64,000 nucleotides of DNA from assembly GCA_022419385.1 (NCBI GenBank), contig JAJUBI010000002.1, positions 124,001-188,000 of the forward strand. The letters are read 5' to 3'. Every line of letters starts with the position of its first letter. Position 1 is the first letter of the stretch. The notes beneath the pieces were generated by a model, which searched no databases, was not told where the DNA came from, and saw nothing but the letters and a program-made list of their open reading frames with translations. Position numbers and translations under genes: made by a program. The stretch comes from Paraconiothyrium sp. Pb-2020 (taxonomy: Eukaryota; Ascomycota; Dothideomycetes; Pleosporales; Didymosphaeriaceae). Positions 31,346-44,056 of this stretch are shown here, in pieces.

Positions 31346-34300
31346 TTACTCGCCCTTGAGCTTGTCCTGCTTCACAGTGAACGCCTGCTCAAGCAGATCC
31401 TGCTCCTCCTTCTTGTGGCTGGCCTTCAGACCAGTGGCGACCGACGCGCTCGGGTTGCGACCCGCATACATGACGTGCCTGCGGTTGTGGTGCTCCGTCT
31501 GGTTGAGTAGCGTCTCAATGCGGGGCTGCGTGAAGCTCCATGCACCAGCGTTCAGCGGCTCCTCCTGGCACCAGATGATGTTCTGCGCATTGGGGTACGA
31601 GTCGAGGTTCTCCTTGAGTTGCTGCCAAGGGAAGGGGTTGAGCTGCTCAATGCGCGTGATAGCAACGTCCTTGAGACCGCGGGCCTCACGCTCCTTGACG
31701 AGCGCAGCGTACACCTGACCCGTGCACAGAATGACACGCTTAATCTCCTCGGCCGAACCAATGTCGCCGCTCTCGTGGGCGGGGTCGCGGATGATCCATT
31801 CAAAGTGAGAGTCACCGGTAAACTCGTCAATCGATGAGCGCGCAAGCGGGTGGCGGAGGAGAGACTTGGAGAAGAACAAGATGAGAGGCTTGCGGAACTG
31901 GCGGTTCATCTGTCGTCGGAGGATGTGGAACATGTTGGATGGCTTGGTCAAGTAAGCAATCTGCATGTTACAGTCCTGGTGCTGGCGTTCAAGCTTCTCG
32001 GGGGATGGGTAGATGCGCGGGTCTTCGTTGACGAGCAAGAGGTAACGCTCCATACGTCCGGAAGAGTGCTCAGGGCCCTGTCCATCATAACCGTGAGGCA
32101 AGCTAAGAACAAGACCGGAACGTTGAAGCCACTTGACTTCGCCAGACGCGATGAACTGATCGATGATGACCTGCGCGGTGTTGGCAAAGTCACCAAACTG
32201 AGCTTCCCACACAACGAGCGCGTTGGGCGATGATAGTGAGTAACCGTATTCGAAACCGAGGCTAAAATACGTTAGCATCAACACAGTGACTCGAGGGCAA
32301 TAAACTTACACTCCGTACTCGCTCAATGAAGAGTTCGAGATGGTAAAGGTGGCTTGATCTTCGCTCACATGCTGTAGTGGTGTGTACGTCTTCTCAGTTT
32401 CCTGGTCGTGAAGGACTGCGTGACGCTGCGAAAAGGTACCACGCTCCACATCTTGTCCCGAGACACGGACGTGGTGGCCCTCCATGCAAAGAGTGCCAAA
32501 AGCCAAAGCTTCGGCAGTTGCCATGTCTATGTTCTTGCCTTCGGTGACGGTCTTGGTGCGGCCAGCAAGGATACGCTTCAGGTTGCGGTGCACAGTAAAG
32601 TCCTCCGGAGCATTACCAATCACCTCGGCAACGTGCTTCAGCTGGGACTCTTCGAGAGCGGTGGGAAGATGCGGTAGGACTTCGGTCGCGAGCTCCTTGG
32701 GCGACTTGAAACCGTTCCAGGCAGAAGTCAACCACTCCTTGGAGTTTGGCTGGTAGTCCTTGCTGCGGTTGAAGCTCTCCTCGAGCATACCCCAGACCCA
32801 GGCCTTGTGCTCATCGATGTCCTCCTTTGTGAAGGTCTTCTCCTCCAACAACTTCTTGGTGTAGATGTCGAGCGTGGGAGGCTGCTCGGAAATCTTCTTG
32901 TACATGAACGGCTGGGTGAAGAACGGCTGGTCAGTCTCGTTGTGACCCTGCTTTCGGTAGCAGACCATGTCAATGACAACATCCTTCTTGAACTCGGCAC
33001 GGAAGTCAGCTGCAAGCTGGCAGACAAAATTGAACGCCTCTACATCGTCGCCATTAACGTGGAATACAGGGGCGTCAATAGCCTTGGCAATGTCGGAGCA
33101 GTACGGGGTCGATCGAGAGAAACGGGGGTCGGTGGTGAACCCAATCTGGTTGTTCACGATCAGGTGGATGGTTCCTCCGGTGTGGTAGCTTGGCAACGAG
33201 TGGAAACCCATGGTCTCGTACACGATACCCTGACCGGCAAAGGCTGCGTCTCCGTGGAGGAGCACACCCATGGCCGTGCGTGCATCCTTCTCATCATTGT
33301 TGTAGTGCAGGATAGCACGAGTCTTTCCGAGCACGACAGGGTCCTCAGCTTCCAAATGCGACGGGTTGGCGACCAAGGAAAGCTGTACGCGCTTGCCGGA
33401 GGGTGTAGGACGCTCAAAGTTCATACCCAAGTGGTACTTGACGTCGCCAGATCCCTCGTCGCTAGGCTCCGTGGTACCGGCGAACTCGCTGAAGATGGAC
33501 TCGTTGGGCTTCCTGACGACGTTGCTGAGAACGTTGAGACGACCACGATGCGGCATACCAATCACAATGTCCTTGACGCCGTAGTCGACACTGCGGTCAA
33601 TGAGGGCCTTCATTCCAGGAATCAAGCTCTCTCCACCCTCCAGACCGAATCGCTTGTCGTTGGGGTACTTTGTGGCGAGGAAGGCCTCAAAGTTGGTTCC
33701 CCAGATGAGGCGGTCCAGGATGCGACGCTTCTCGTCGACCGAGTACTTGTAGGGCTGGGGGATCTCGATGCGTTCACGGAGCCAGTCGCACTGTTCCCTA
33801 TCGGGGATATGAATGTACTCGACACCGTACGAGCCACAGTACAGGCGCTCGCAAGCATCGATGATTTCCCTAAGCTTCATCTTCTTCCGGGTCTCCGACT
33901 TGAAGCGAGGCAAAATCCCCGGACCGAGCTCGAATTCCTGGTCCAGGTCCTTTTCAGAGAAGTTGTAGTGCGAAAGCTCGAGCTCGCGGGGCTTTGCGTA
34001 GCCAAAGGCATGCGCTTCGGATCGGATGCCCAGCGGGTCAATCTTCGCCTTGTGGTGGCCACGGGCCTGGTACGCGCGAACGAGCAGCTGCACCTTCAAG
34101 TGGTTCATGACGTCGGAGCCTTCGCCCACGGTCATGCCCAATCCTGGTCTGCCTCCTGCCAAATCAGGTCCCAGGCCACCGTGCATGGAGGGCGTCTGCA
34201 TTATGGTCGGCGGCGGCTGGAAGGCTTGCGAGACGGGCATGTCGCCAGACTCCATGTTGCGGAAGTAGACCTGCCACGAGTAGTGCACAGACGACGGATC

Positions 34301-34622
34301 GCGTTTCCACTGCATGTACATCTCGTCGACATAGTTGGCAGTGTTTCCCTGGAGGAACGAGTCGTTGGGGTCCTGTAGCAAGCTCTGTTAGCAGTGTCCT
34401 CGAAAAGTTTGCCGCGACGGATAGAAACAGAGAAACACGCACAACGCCCTTGTTAGTATCCTCTACAGAGACGGCATATCTCCGCTTCTGCTGGGAGAGC
34501 GCAAGCGGCCTGCGACTTGCGGCAATAGCTGTTCTCGCCGGAGATGCGGAAGCTGTGTAGAAGCTTGCTCGCGGCGCACAGCTCTGGAGCTGGCGGGTAC
34601 ACCGCAACGATGTGCGCAGCAT
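31346..34622 (-). CDS. kgd1: 2-oxoglutarate dehydrogenase E1, mitochondrial
   Basis: Thiamine-diphosphate-dependent E1 of the 2-oxoglutarate dehydrogenase complex in the citric acid cycle: it decarboxylates 2-oxoglutarate and passes the succinyl group to E2 lipoyl arms. Exons 34622-34443, 34372-32310 and 32261-31346, with introns of 70 and 48 bp, give 1052 residues, full family length. A basic, Ser/Arg-rich presequence (MLRTSLRCTRQLQSCAPRAS) precedes NDSFLQGNTANYVDEMY. Landmarks include GMPHRGRLNVLSNVVRKPNE (about 335), a thiamine-site stretch GDAAFAGQGIVYETM, NNQIGFTTDPR, APVFHVNGDDVEA, the pyrimidine-domain GTFSQRHAVLHDQE, GYDGQGPEHSSGRMERYL and the C-terminal RIEQLNPFPWQQL with CQEEPLNAGAW. 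No lesions are seen. A long antisense ORF in exon 2 is a codon-bias artefact. Confidence 0.97.
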
Positions 34623-37065
34623 TGTGAAGTATTAAGAGAGATAAGAAGGCGCGGAAATGGAGGACATCCAAACGGCGGATGGGGGAAGGACTGGGGAGTC
34701 TTGTGGTGAAAGCTGTGCAAAAGGCCAGGAGGACACAGGCATGCGCTCACAGCCGGACGATTCGGGCCTAGCGTCCTGTGGCTAGTTTGAGCCTCGAAAG
34801 CTGACTCGCCCAGCAAATGCCTCAGAATTCACGCTGGGCGGCCGTTCCGGATGCCGTTTGAGACGTCTTGTCCTCATTCGCGGTGGACAGATTATTAAAC
34901 AACTCCCAAGGCCGGCGCATTCTTTGTTCGACAGCACTGCCAACATTTTCTGGCATATGCGGGCATACATCACCGCTGCAAAAGAGTCGCCGGAGTAGTC
35001 CGCCCAATCACCACGTGGAAGCGGTGCGCCACAACAACGAAAAAGATGCGGGTGACGTTGTTGCAAAACATGTCGCGCGGATGCTTCCGCGGCCGCTCCA
35101 AAACATCCCCTTCGCTTGGCCTCGGTTATTAGTACACACGTCTACGGACCATTCCCGCGGCAACACCAGAGGACTCAAGACTTGCATCCCGTTACCATGA
35201 TCTCGCTGCCGTGGAAATCAGTTCTAGATGGACGGAAAAGCGAGTCTGACTCACCTAAGCAAAATCTTGACCACGGAATCTTCAGCACCATCTTATTTAC
35301 ATCTGAGGTACGAAGTTGTCATGTTGACCGACGATGGTAACTATAGCTACTTATCGATACTGCAATACACATAGCAATAGGCGTATAATGTAGGAGGTGT
35401 GTCCGGCATCAAGTATACTAGAATATCAAGAGACTAAAAATCAAATCCCTATAGTACATAGATTAGCTAAAAGTTTTTGCATTCAGTACTCAATACCAAG
35501 GTGGGCAGAACTTTTGCAAACGACCGATAAGTGAGCTCAAGGAGGTGTATCTCGTTGCATCTCTTTCCTACAAAATGTCTTACCATACCCGATGTACTTT
35601 CTACATATCCGATATTAAAGAGCTAGCCGGATGCGTCTTAGCGGGTCATCTCCTATCTTTCCCACGGCGTTCCCCCTGCATCCGCTCCCAACATGACGGA
35701 CCCTCCAACGCAAAGAGTATCGACCTACTGCAACCTCATTAGCAAAGAAGTTGGTAAGGAGGCATAGACTCGTACACTATCCTCTCTGCCGACGTTACGC
35801 CGATGGCTACAGAGGAATGTCACCAGGATGATCAGCTGAAGGATGACCTGTATGACGCTGGAAGCAAGAGAAATTGCGGTCATTGATTCTGGGCATTAGT
35901 TATCAGTGGAAGATTCCGGCCAGCTGGGTCGAGAGGTTGTACCGGTATTCTCGCTCATTTTGTGTAATATTCGTCGACTTGATGCTGGATTTCCTGTCCA
36001 CAAGAGGCATCAAGAGGCCTTAAAGGCGGGACTTTAAGACACATTTGACTTACAGCGGTACAACAATTTTTGCGTTTGCAACTGTTCTGTGCATCACGCC
36101 CCGTAACCGGTGAGTTCTCTGTCTGCCTCTGTGTATGCACCGAGCTTGAAATTGCACAAGGGCGCAGCGTTCATTACTTTCTCTATGCTCAACCGCTTCC
36201 CCGCTTGATCTTATACGCTCACAATTATTTCGTTCACGCCCGTTCCATGTCGATGCTGCTCGTATACATCATAATTGCTATCCGGCCCCCGTTCCTGCAG
36301 AGACGAAACGCCACCGCAAAAAATACAGCCAATACCAACGCATCGTTTTTTGCGCCGCATGGTCCGCGCACACATTGGCTTACGGTCCCTGCGCCGTGTA
36401 ACTGTTGCCCATGAAAACCCCTGAAGCTCCTTGGAGCAATTATTTAGATAGTATAAGTACGACATGGAAAACAGTTGCGACTTTCCAAAACACAATGCCA
36501 TATCCATTCAGAGTGGAGAAGAGGACGGCCCAGAAGGGACTAACAGGCAAGAGAAGGAAAGGAAGGCCGGCAGCCTGGACGAATTCATGGCAGAAGCGAC
36601 TTGTCGTGCTTCGCTTGTGTGGTTTGCGCGTCGAGACTATTCTTGAGCTCTTGAATATTCTGAATCAGGGCAGTTTCTGTGCAAAGTGAATAGACTAAGT
36701 GCATCGCTGTCGATACATCGCTGACCACGTTCAGGCCACGTCGAGCACAGCAAATCTTGGCCGATGTTCTTTCTGATTCGTACGGCGAGTAAGTGCACAT
36801 TTTTGGATTCTCGTTGGTAAATTCAGGTGGGAAAGGCACGGGCAAATGACTTGTGATCAAGCATTTCATGGATGCGCAGACTGCGTGCGGGCAACTTACA
36901 GTGCCGAAGCTACTCGTAGCTTGATTATTTACCTCGGAAAGGCCTTCGCTGACACCTGATAGTTATTGCCCTCGTGATGCAGCGCAGAGACGACAACGTT
37001 TCGCTTTCTTCAGGTCTCTGAAGCAGAGGATCCGTAAACCAAGTATCAGTACCTCGCAAGAAGTA
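34623..37065. other. 2.4-kb gene-poor stretch
   Basis: KGD1 promoter side, then AT-richer DNA without a convincing gene. A short plus-strand frame at 36464-36646 (MENSCDFPKHN..., with SLDEFMAEATCRASLVW) could be a 5' exon of the ankyrin-like gene, but I could not find a clean splice connection. Confidence 0.4.
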
Positions 37066-39040
37066 GTGGGCTCAAGAAGGGCATCAATTACAAAGGCAAT
37101 CGGGGCACCCTCCTTGACGGGTGATCATTCTATACCTGCTCGGGAAAGTTTCCATCCGCAAACCTCGCAGACCCCGGCCGTGTACTTATCAGGCGAATTT
37201 CCGGATACAATAGATGGCTGTACGCGTGCCTCGGACAAAAACGATGAGCATGGTACAAATGGCTCGCCGACAGATGTTTCACCACACGCCACAGTCCTTA
37301 GCCATGCTCCACCTCGCGGTTCGGCAGGCTCATCTGATCGCAGTCACGAAAATCTGTCCGTCATGTCACGCTCCAGTGTGAGATCACGAATAGCAGAAAT
37401 ACTAAAGCGGCACAGCTTCAGCTCTTCACTTGTATCCGACGTGATAAGTGTTTTGGGAAGAAGATATTCCACAAGTACACTGTCGACATCGAGCGAAGGA
37501 TCAGTTCATTCCATCTCCAAGCCAGCAATGGAAGGGGTCACAGCCGGTTACACAGCTCAAGCGCGGCTGAACGTAGATGAACATGCCCAGAAAATCGAAA
37601 CAAACAATCATACGTTGATCAATCGATGCTGTTTGACGAGTTCGGCTTGCCTGCACCGGGAGATACTCGATCTGAGCCTAGTAAAGGAGCACGCCCGGCC
37701 TGGAGAGCGAGGTCAACTCGACACTCGGGCGCTTGATTTTGAAACCCTATGTTTCGTTGCTTATACGGGTGCTTGTCTACAGGACCTAATGCGCGCAATT
37801 TCATATTCTCCTGCGACTCCAATCCATGATATCGACAAGGACGGCAAGAACTTCATGTTCTATCTGGATCCTACAGGCTTCCAGGGCACCTGCTGCATAT
37901 CCACGTGCTTTACAGATTCCCCAGCGCATGTCTGGGCCCGTCACAAGAATGGTACACCTCACCCGATCAGTCTCGATTGCCTTTTCGACCTTCTGGAACA
38001 TCGAGATTTCAATTTCGAACACATCGATCATGAAGGGCGAAACTTTCTTACTTACATGTGCGCTTATCCAGCCTTCAACATCAACTGGTTGATGGCTAGT
38101 ATCAAGAGAAGTGAAGCGTGGGCGCATCGGCTAGTGTGTCTTTCTAGGTTGAGAGATGCCTCAGGCTGTTTCCTCATAGACTATTTGTCTCTGCACCCAG
38201 ATTATGCACAGTTCGACGAAGCCGTAATGCAATACCTGCAGCCAGATTTCAAGACCAAATTTTGGAGCTTTTCCTGGCAGAATAAAGAATAGACTCCTCG
38301 AGGGCGAGGATCTCGATGGACCAATTCCACTCCAGATGATGCTTCAAACTAGCTGCGGAAGCCATCGAAATGTCTGGAATTCATATGACCGCTTTGGACT
38401 AAATACACTCATGCGCTATCTGGACCGCGCGGTGAGGGACGGCACTAAAGACTCAAAAATGGTCTCGGACGTCCGATACTTGGTCTCTATGGGCGCAAAC
38501 ATACATGCTCGCTCGCGTACGGGTGCTACTATTCTCCATTTGGCCGCACAAGCAGCCAGCCCAGGATTAGTCTCCTTGGCAATCTCGCTGGGTGTGGATG
38601 TTGGTATCGTTGATAAGCAAGGATTCAGTGCTCTGGACTATGCTGCCAGGGCCTTCAATGATTCTCTAGGCAAGCGTAAACCTCCACAGGAGACCGGCCT
38701 CGCTGCGAAGTCTGCGACTCGAATACTTGGTACATTTGAATCAAGCTGGGTTTTGGACGTTAGGACGTTTGAAGATTGGAGCAAGCTTTTCCACACAAAG
38801 GAAGTTTTACTGAGGACCAGGTTGTCGGAATCGTCGACTCGCTCTTACGATTCTGCAGTAACGCTACTTGCCCAAGGTGCCCGCCAGCCAGGTGTTTCCG
38901 ATCAGAGCGTGCGCCCCACCATCGTCAAATTTCAAACAGTACCTCAAGGTCTGCGTTCAATTCCGTGGAGGGAGGGAAAGAATATACAGGAGAACTCTGA
39001 GCAAATGCAACGGCGCTCATCACAGACAGAAGATGAATAA
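37066..39040 (+). CDS. Ankyrin-repeat-like protein, with a frame change in the middle
   Basis: Two frames appear to be one gene: 37066-38292, then 38288-39040 in the next frame. The first ATG of the upper frame is 37363; the open frame extends left to at least 37066, so a 5' exon may be missing. The N-terminal part is Ser-rich (SVMSRSSVRSRIAEILKRHS, STSTLSTSSEGSV). The middle has ankyrin-like loops (DIDKDGKNFMFYLDPTGF; HIDHEGRNFLTYMCAYP). The second frame continues with DRFGLNTLMRYLD, VSMGANIHARSRTGATILHL and SLGVDVGIVDKQGFSALDYA, clearer ankyrin repeats. The join at 38228-38292 needs either a one-base indel near 38281-38290 or a 64-bp intron (38224-38287, GTAATG...AAAG), which has a weak acceptor. 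Partner and role cannot be inferred. Ankyrin repeats mediate protein contacts. Confidence 0.6.
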
Positions 39041-39765
39041 ATACGTAAGGACCTGATATACTCTGTCAAAGAAACGTCTGAACGATGTCCATGTGGAAGT
39101 CGCTCGACGAATAAGCCTTGACTGGCTTTACCATCGTGCCGGTCCTTTACATTAGGACTACGAAATCGCTATCCAACAATTTTACTTATTTGCAGAAAGG
39201 TCCATAGCGTTACGTGGCAAAATATAGAGTCATGAGATAGAACACCAAAAGAAATTTGCAGGAACTTCATCAGGATTGTGAGTTAACTTTGAGGACTCCT
39301 CCAAGATTTATACCATTCCCCTGAGTTAGCAGGAAATAGTCATTATAGTTTGAATTTACCAGTTCTACTTAGCTCCGCCACTCCTTGCACTGGCCGGATC
39401 GAAATTTAATACTCTTAGCTTTTATTGACTTGGTTTCCTTATCTTGTACGTGTCCTTGAGCCTTGCCGTGCCAAAAGTGATGTTGGAATTGGCGTGGCAT
39501 TTATGTTGGTAGTCTGTTGAGCTAAAATTCTCGCGTCGACTTCTACGGGATACTGTGCTGCCCGATCTCCGAGCTATGACTTTCTACACGTCCCATTCCA
39601 AAGCAATGTTTCATGGCAGGCCTCCAAGTTTTGCTTGGCTGTAGCGCGACAACTTTGAACACGATTGTCTTATGATAAAAACCGCTTTCTATATGTTGAT
39701 ATGCTAGTTACCCTTGTTCTAATTAACTCCATGTGAAATCACCCAAGCGCCGAGGACCAAGCTAA
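39041..39765. other. Convergent intergenic region, no gene seen
   Basis: AT-rich 3' flanks of the ankyrin-like gene (left) and of the minus-strand secreted coiled-coil gene (right). Confidence 0.5.
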
Positions 39766-42014
39766 TCATTGAAGACCATGTAAAAGGTTCGCTGGTACAT
39801 CATCCGTACTCCCAGAGTGTACAACCGGCATACTCAATCTTGCAATCGCCGTCTCGTATATGTTCAAAAGCTTCTGGTCCTTCTGTAAGTTGGTAACAAT
39901 CTGCTGGACGCTGTTACTGTATAGCTCGTCACGTTGCCGCGTGACTTTCCCGAGCGCTTTTTTCAAGCCGACCAACTTGGTTTTCTCGCGATTCATCTGG
40001 TTACGCTTGAGTTGGCGATCCGCCTTTAGTGTTTTCTCCTGCGCACCGGTTGCGGACCGGATACTCGCGGTGAGCTTCGCAATTTCGCCGCGGACGGTCA
40101 CGATTTGCCCATCTTGCTTGGTTACAGCGCTTTGTGCTTGGGCAATCTCACGATCCAGACGAGTTTTTTCCTTGTTTTGCTGTGCAGCGTGGCGATTTAT
40201 CTCAGCCTGTGAACCTTTCGTCTCTTTGCTCTTCAGGTCTCTGAGCATCGTTTGATAACGCGTTAAAGTGGTAGCAACCTTGGGCTTGGTGTAATTGATG
40301 CGTGCTTGGAGCCATGTCTTGCCTTCTGTTCCAATATCAGCGACTCTATCGCGCATGTAAGTACGCCAGGCTTTCGCGAGATTGGTCCGTAGATTTTCAC
40401 CCGTAAGATGTTGGACGTTCTGGAGTTCAATTTCGACATTTGTTATGGCCTCATTCATGCGCGATTGGACTTGAGCATCGGACATGTAGCGGTAGACTGC
40501 AATGACCTGTGCAAAGAGTAAGTCAGCCAATAATATCAGACTTGAAGGGTTGGGTGGTTTCAGGAAGGGGTATATGGTGTAGGAAGGGTGAGCACGTACT
40601 CCCCTGAGTGCACTCATATAGGCTGATGATGATAATTGACCATTCGAAGCGGCTGTCACCGCACCGTTGTACGCTGTCAGCGCCATAGGAGCATCTCCTT
40701 TCCACATGCGCATTTTGAAGCCATTGATGGAGTCCTCGCACATGACGAAATCTTTTAGGTTGTCATTGGAGCCCAGAGCTTCGAAAACCCTACAGTGCGT
40801 GGGCATGAAGTCAGTATGATGCCTAAACGTGCCAAAGGTATGCTGGCCAAATCTCCCAGGCAGCTCAAAGGAAGTTTGAACCTTTTTGACAGGAAAAGTT
40901 CCCAATTGATATCCTGGGCTTACTTACAAATCATTTAAAGAATCCCTAATGGTCATTCCTTGCGTATAGTAGTGCGGTTTATGCGGCCGCGATGTGACTC
41001 TGTTTGGCAGTAGTGCACTGTGCCAGCGCTTCTTGAAAAATGTAATTAGAGACTTGTCTTTGCTCGTGACATCTTTGATAAACAATGCGATTGATTGCAA
41101 CTATCTCATCATATCAGCTCCGTATATCTTGGTCTCCCCTACGCAGTTTTCAAATGTAGAATGGGACTCACCTCAACAATATGCTCGGTAACATAATCAA
41201 CCATTTCCTGCGCTGTCGGTATACTTTTTGTATTCTTCACCGATGCATCTTCCATCTTATTTGACTTGTAGGTGAAGACATTCCTTGCTACCGCAGGAGA
41301 GTTGAACAACTGTGGTGCAGAAGGATAATCCAGATTCGTCATAGTGAAGACATTGCCTTTGTCAAATGTTACTGGATACGTGCGGATATCTCGTTTTCCA
41401 TTCTGGTGCTCGTGACCATCGGAGCCGCTGGGTGACCCTGTTGGGGTTGCCATGGGGGCTTCTGTTATCGTAGCCATGACATTTACGCTCACATCGCGGA
41501 CTGCGAGTGCCTCTATCTCTTCTCCGCATTGCACGAAGACCCCACAGACATCAAATGCCGTTGTCTGGTACGGGACGCGTATCACTGGCCATTTGGGTTT
41601 GGGTTGAGTCGGCGTTGCAGTGTGCTTTGAAGTCGGCTTGCTGACTGTAGGTTTTGGTTTCGGCTTTATGGTAGCTTGTTTGGGCTTGGGGCTCGGTGTT
41701 GGCTTGGGTTTTGGTTTTGCAGACATGGGCTTGGGCTTGGGCTTAGGTTTTGGCCTTGTGTGAACCGAAGCTGGCCCTGGTCTCGCCCCTAATCTTCCGG
41801 GCTGGCGATTTTCGAGGGGAACATGATCACCCACGTGGTCGGCTGGATCCGATTCGACCAAAGAAACACCTTCAGGACTGGATCATTGGTCAGCAATGAA
41901 ACACGGGAAACGACACGATTGATCATACATCACATGTGGAAGAACAACAGCATACACGATGGCTGAAGCAAAGCCGAAAAGCAACAGGAAGCGGCGAAAG
42001 GAAAGAGTATGCAT
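39766..42014 (-). CDS. Secreted protein with Lys-Pro repeats and C-terminal coiled coil, premature stop in exon 3
   Basis: Four exons keep phase throughout: 42014-41929, 41877-41172, 41100-40600 and 40506-39766 (introns 51, 71 and 93 bp), equal to 678 codons. A signal peptide opens it (MHTLSFRRFLLLFGFASAIV). Residues about 60-125 are K-P dipeptide repeats (RPKPKPKPKP, AKPKPKPTPSPKPK), like cell-wall spacers. Then come FDVCGVFVQCGEEIEAL, a conserved-looking globular part (FELPGRFGQHTFGTF, CRVFEALGSNDNLKDFV, CEDSINGFKMRMWKGD) and a long heptad-rich coiled coil near residues 470-640. Codon 323 is TAA (40926-40924) in the middle of exon 3, between TIRDSLNDL and VSPGYQLGTFPVKK, with the same frame open on both sides. 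A donor-like GTAAGT overlaps it; splicing to 40848 would keep frame but delete about 26 residues. I do not recognise the family. Confidence 0.65.
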
Positions 42015-42940
42015 GGTTCCGAACAGGGTGAAGCAGCAACGACGAAAAACCAGCGTAGTTGCGACAAGTCACACGAATAAAAAGGTAAAAATGCGAGGTA
42101 GATGTAAACGAATGACTAGAGTTCGGCGTAAAAAATGAATGAAATTGGCCTATATTGTCGTACCCGTCTCATAGGTTCTTATAAGATACACAAGGCGCAT
42201 GTTCACGGGCACCAAGGCATCTGAGATGGGCACAATGCTGGCATCATTGGCAGTGTTCTAGAAGCGTACTCCACTTCCAGCTGAGGAAAGAATCTGTGAT
42301 CTTGATGTCCGTTAACCATATGCCTTGGCAAAGTTTGTCGCTGCATAGTACCCTATTTGGAAAAAGATAAGCAGTCCATTGTGCGTTTTTGCGAACATAT
42401 TGGGCACTGCTTAGCGGTACTACGGCGGACCTTCACAACTTCGGTCTTTCAAAAGTTACCGTTGATACCCTCGCCCAATCAGCGTAAACCTTGGAGACGA
42501 TGCGAAATTCGGAATTCATCTGCAAGCACTCACATGGCACTGTAGTCAGCATCAGCATCCGACTTGCGGACAATCATACAGGTGCACTGTGGCAGATTTC
42601 GACTTTGGTGTAAGACGGATGCACAAAAGAGGCGTGAACACAGCTTCGGAAGTCAAGTTCATCGAGTTCAGCTCGGGGATGACATTGCGGTAGATGCAGT
42701 ATTACCTTAGAAGGCTAGCGCCATACCGGTACTCTTTTCAGCCCCGCTGCCTTGTATTGCGCCCCTTGCACACTATAGTCAACTGCCCAACACCGTCGTC
42801 ATCAATAGAAACCTACCTCACAAATGATGGGTCGATCAGCTTCATATTCTATGGCTGGTACCAACCCGCTGTAATTCCACAACGATCTAAACATCCCACC
42901 CGTTCTGTTCGCAATATCCGGAGCCTTGTAACCACCCAGC
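42015..42940. other. Divergent intergenic region, no gene seen
   Basis: Shared upstream DNA of the minus-strand secreted gene and the plus-strand small gene at 42941. Only short ORFs without coding character. Confidence 0.5.
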
Positions 42941-43572
42941 ATGGCACCTCTAGACGGTCTTGACAACGTCCGTCGAATTCTAGCAGAGGACCCTCGCCAC
43001 AAATGGGGTTTCGTTATTTATCGCTGTACATACGACGACGACGCCGCATGGCAAAAGTTTATGGCCCATTTGAATGACCGCGTCCGGCTCAACCTCGAAG
43101 AGGAAGGCAACGGTGAATTGTTCGATCGCTTAGACTGGAGTGTACAAGAAGATCCATCACTGGAGGGAGCACTCGTAGAAGACGTACGAGCGTAAGTATC
43201 CGAAGTCATTCCGCATCATTGCTAGCAGCGCTTGCAAGCTGATCATGTACACGATCTAGCCGATTCCTCGAATGGACTACCGCACACGGCGCAGAAGATG
43301 ATTGGATGGGCACACCCAGATTCCATGCCTGCGTCATGGTTGAGAAGAGTCATGTTGAGGGTGTTCTGGAGGGGCCGCCTGTAGATGAGTTTGATTCGTG
43401 GGGCGAAGGCTCTGTAGTGCTCGTCTCTAAGAACGAAGAGGAGGACATGACGTTTGTAGGGGCGTCGCTGTTGGTTCCGCGTGTCTACACTCTGTTGGAG
43501 AACGATGGGTGGGACAGCTTTGCGGTGGACCCAGACGAAGGGGATATAGCTGAATGCCTAACGATGGTGTAA
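42941..43572 (+). CDS. Small acidic protein of unknown function
   Basis: Exons 42941-43191 and 43260-43572 join over a 68-bp intron (GTAAGT...ATCTAG) to give 187 residues. It starts MAPLDGLDNVRRILAEDPRH and continues KWGFVIYRCTYDDDAAWQKF, then LEWTTAHGAEDDWMGTPRFH and VPRVYTLLENDGWDSFAVDP near the end. There is no signal peptide, membrane span or cysteine pattern, so it is probably intracellular. The GFVIYRCTY...W..F segment and the W-rich middle are typical of a widespread group of small uncharacterised fungal proteins (family knowledge, not firmly named). Coding status is well supported by the matching splice phase and the composition. Confidence 0.75.
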
Positions 43573-44056
43573 AAAGTATACGAACTCATGGGATTGAGTG
43601 TTCGTGACTGCCACGTATATGACACCTACTAATCATGATAATAAGAATACAATACGAAAATCTAGACCGCAAAAACATGGAACCAAAAACCAATATCAAT
43701 TAGCCATACTACCAAGCCAGCAAGACGTCAGGGGGAATCTCATATTCATGCAGACACAGCGAAAACGCAATGCAATCCCTTCCCATCCTAAACCCTCATT
43801 CATGCCTAACCCTACCCTGGCCTACCGATACCTCATCACCCGCCCCACCCTATCCAAGCAGAGCCAAAGCTCCGCAAGCCCAGTCAGGAGCCACCAACGC
43901 CACATAAATGCACATCAATCGATGCAGAAAGAGCCTTGGCTGTAAGCAGAAGGAAGTAAGCGAATCGCATATACAGAAAAGTGATGTTGAAAACCGCATC
44001 ACTGCGGCGGTCTCCCAATGCCTTGTTTAGCCTGCAGCACTGGTCAATAACCGTAC
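43573..44056. other. Convergent intergenic region, no gene seen
   Basis: 3' flanks of the small acidic protein gene and of the TOG-domain gene. AT-rich left half; no gene seen. Confidence 0.5.

Noticed and set aside
32807..34378. 523-codon plus-strand ORF opposite KGD1
   Set aside because: Antisense shadow of the second KGD1 exon, without recognisable domains.
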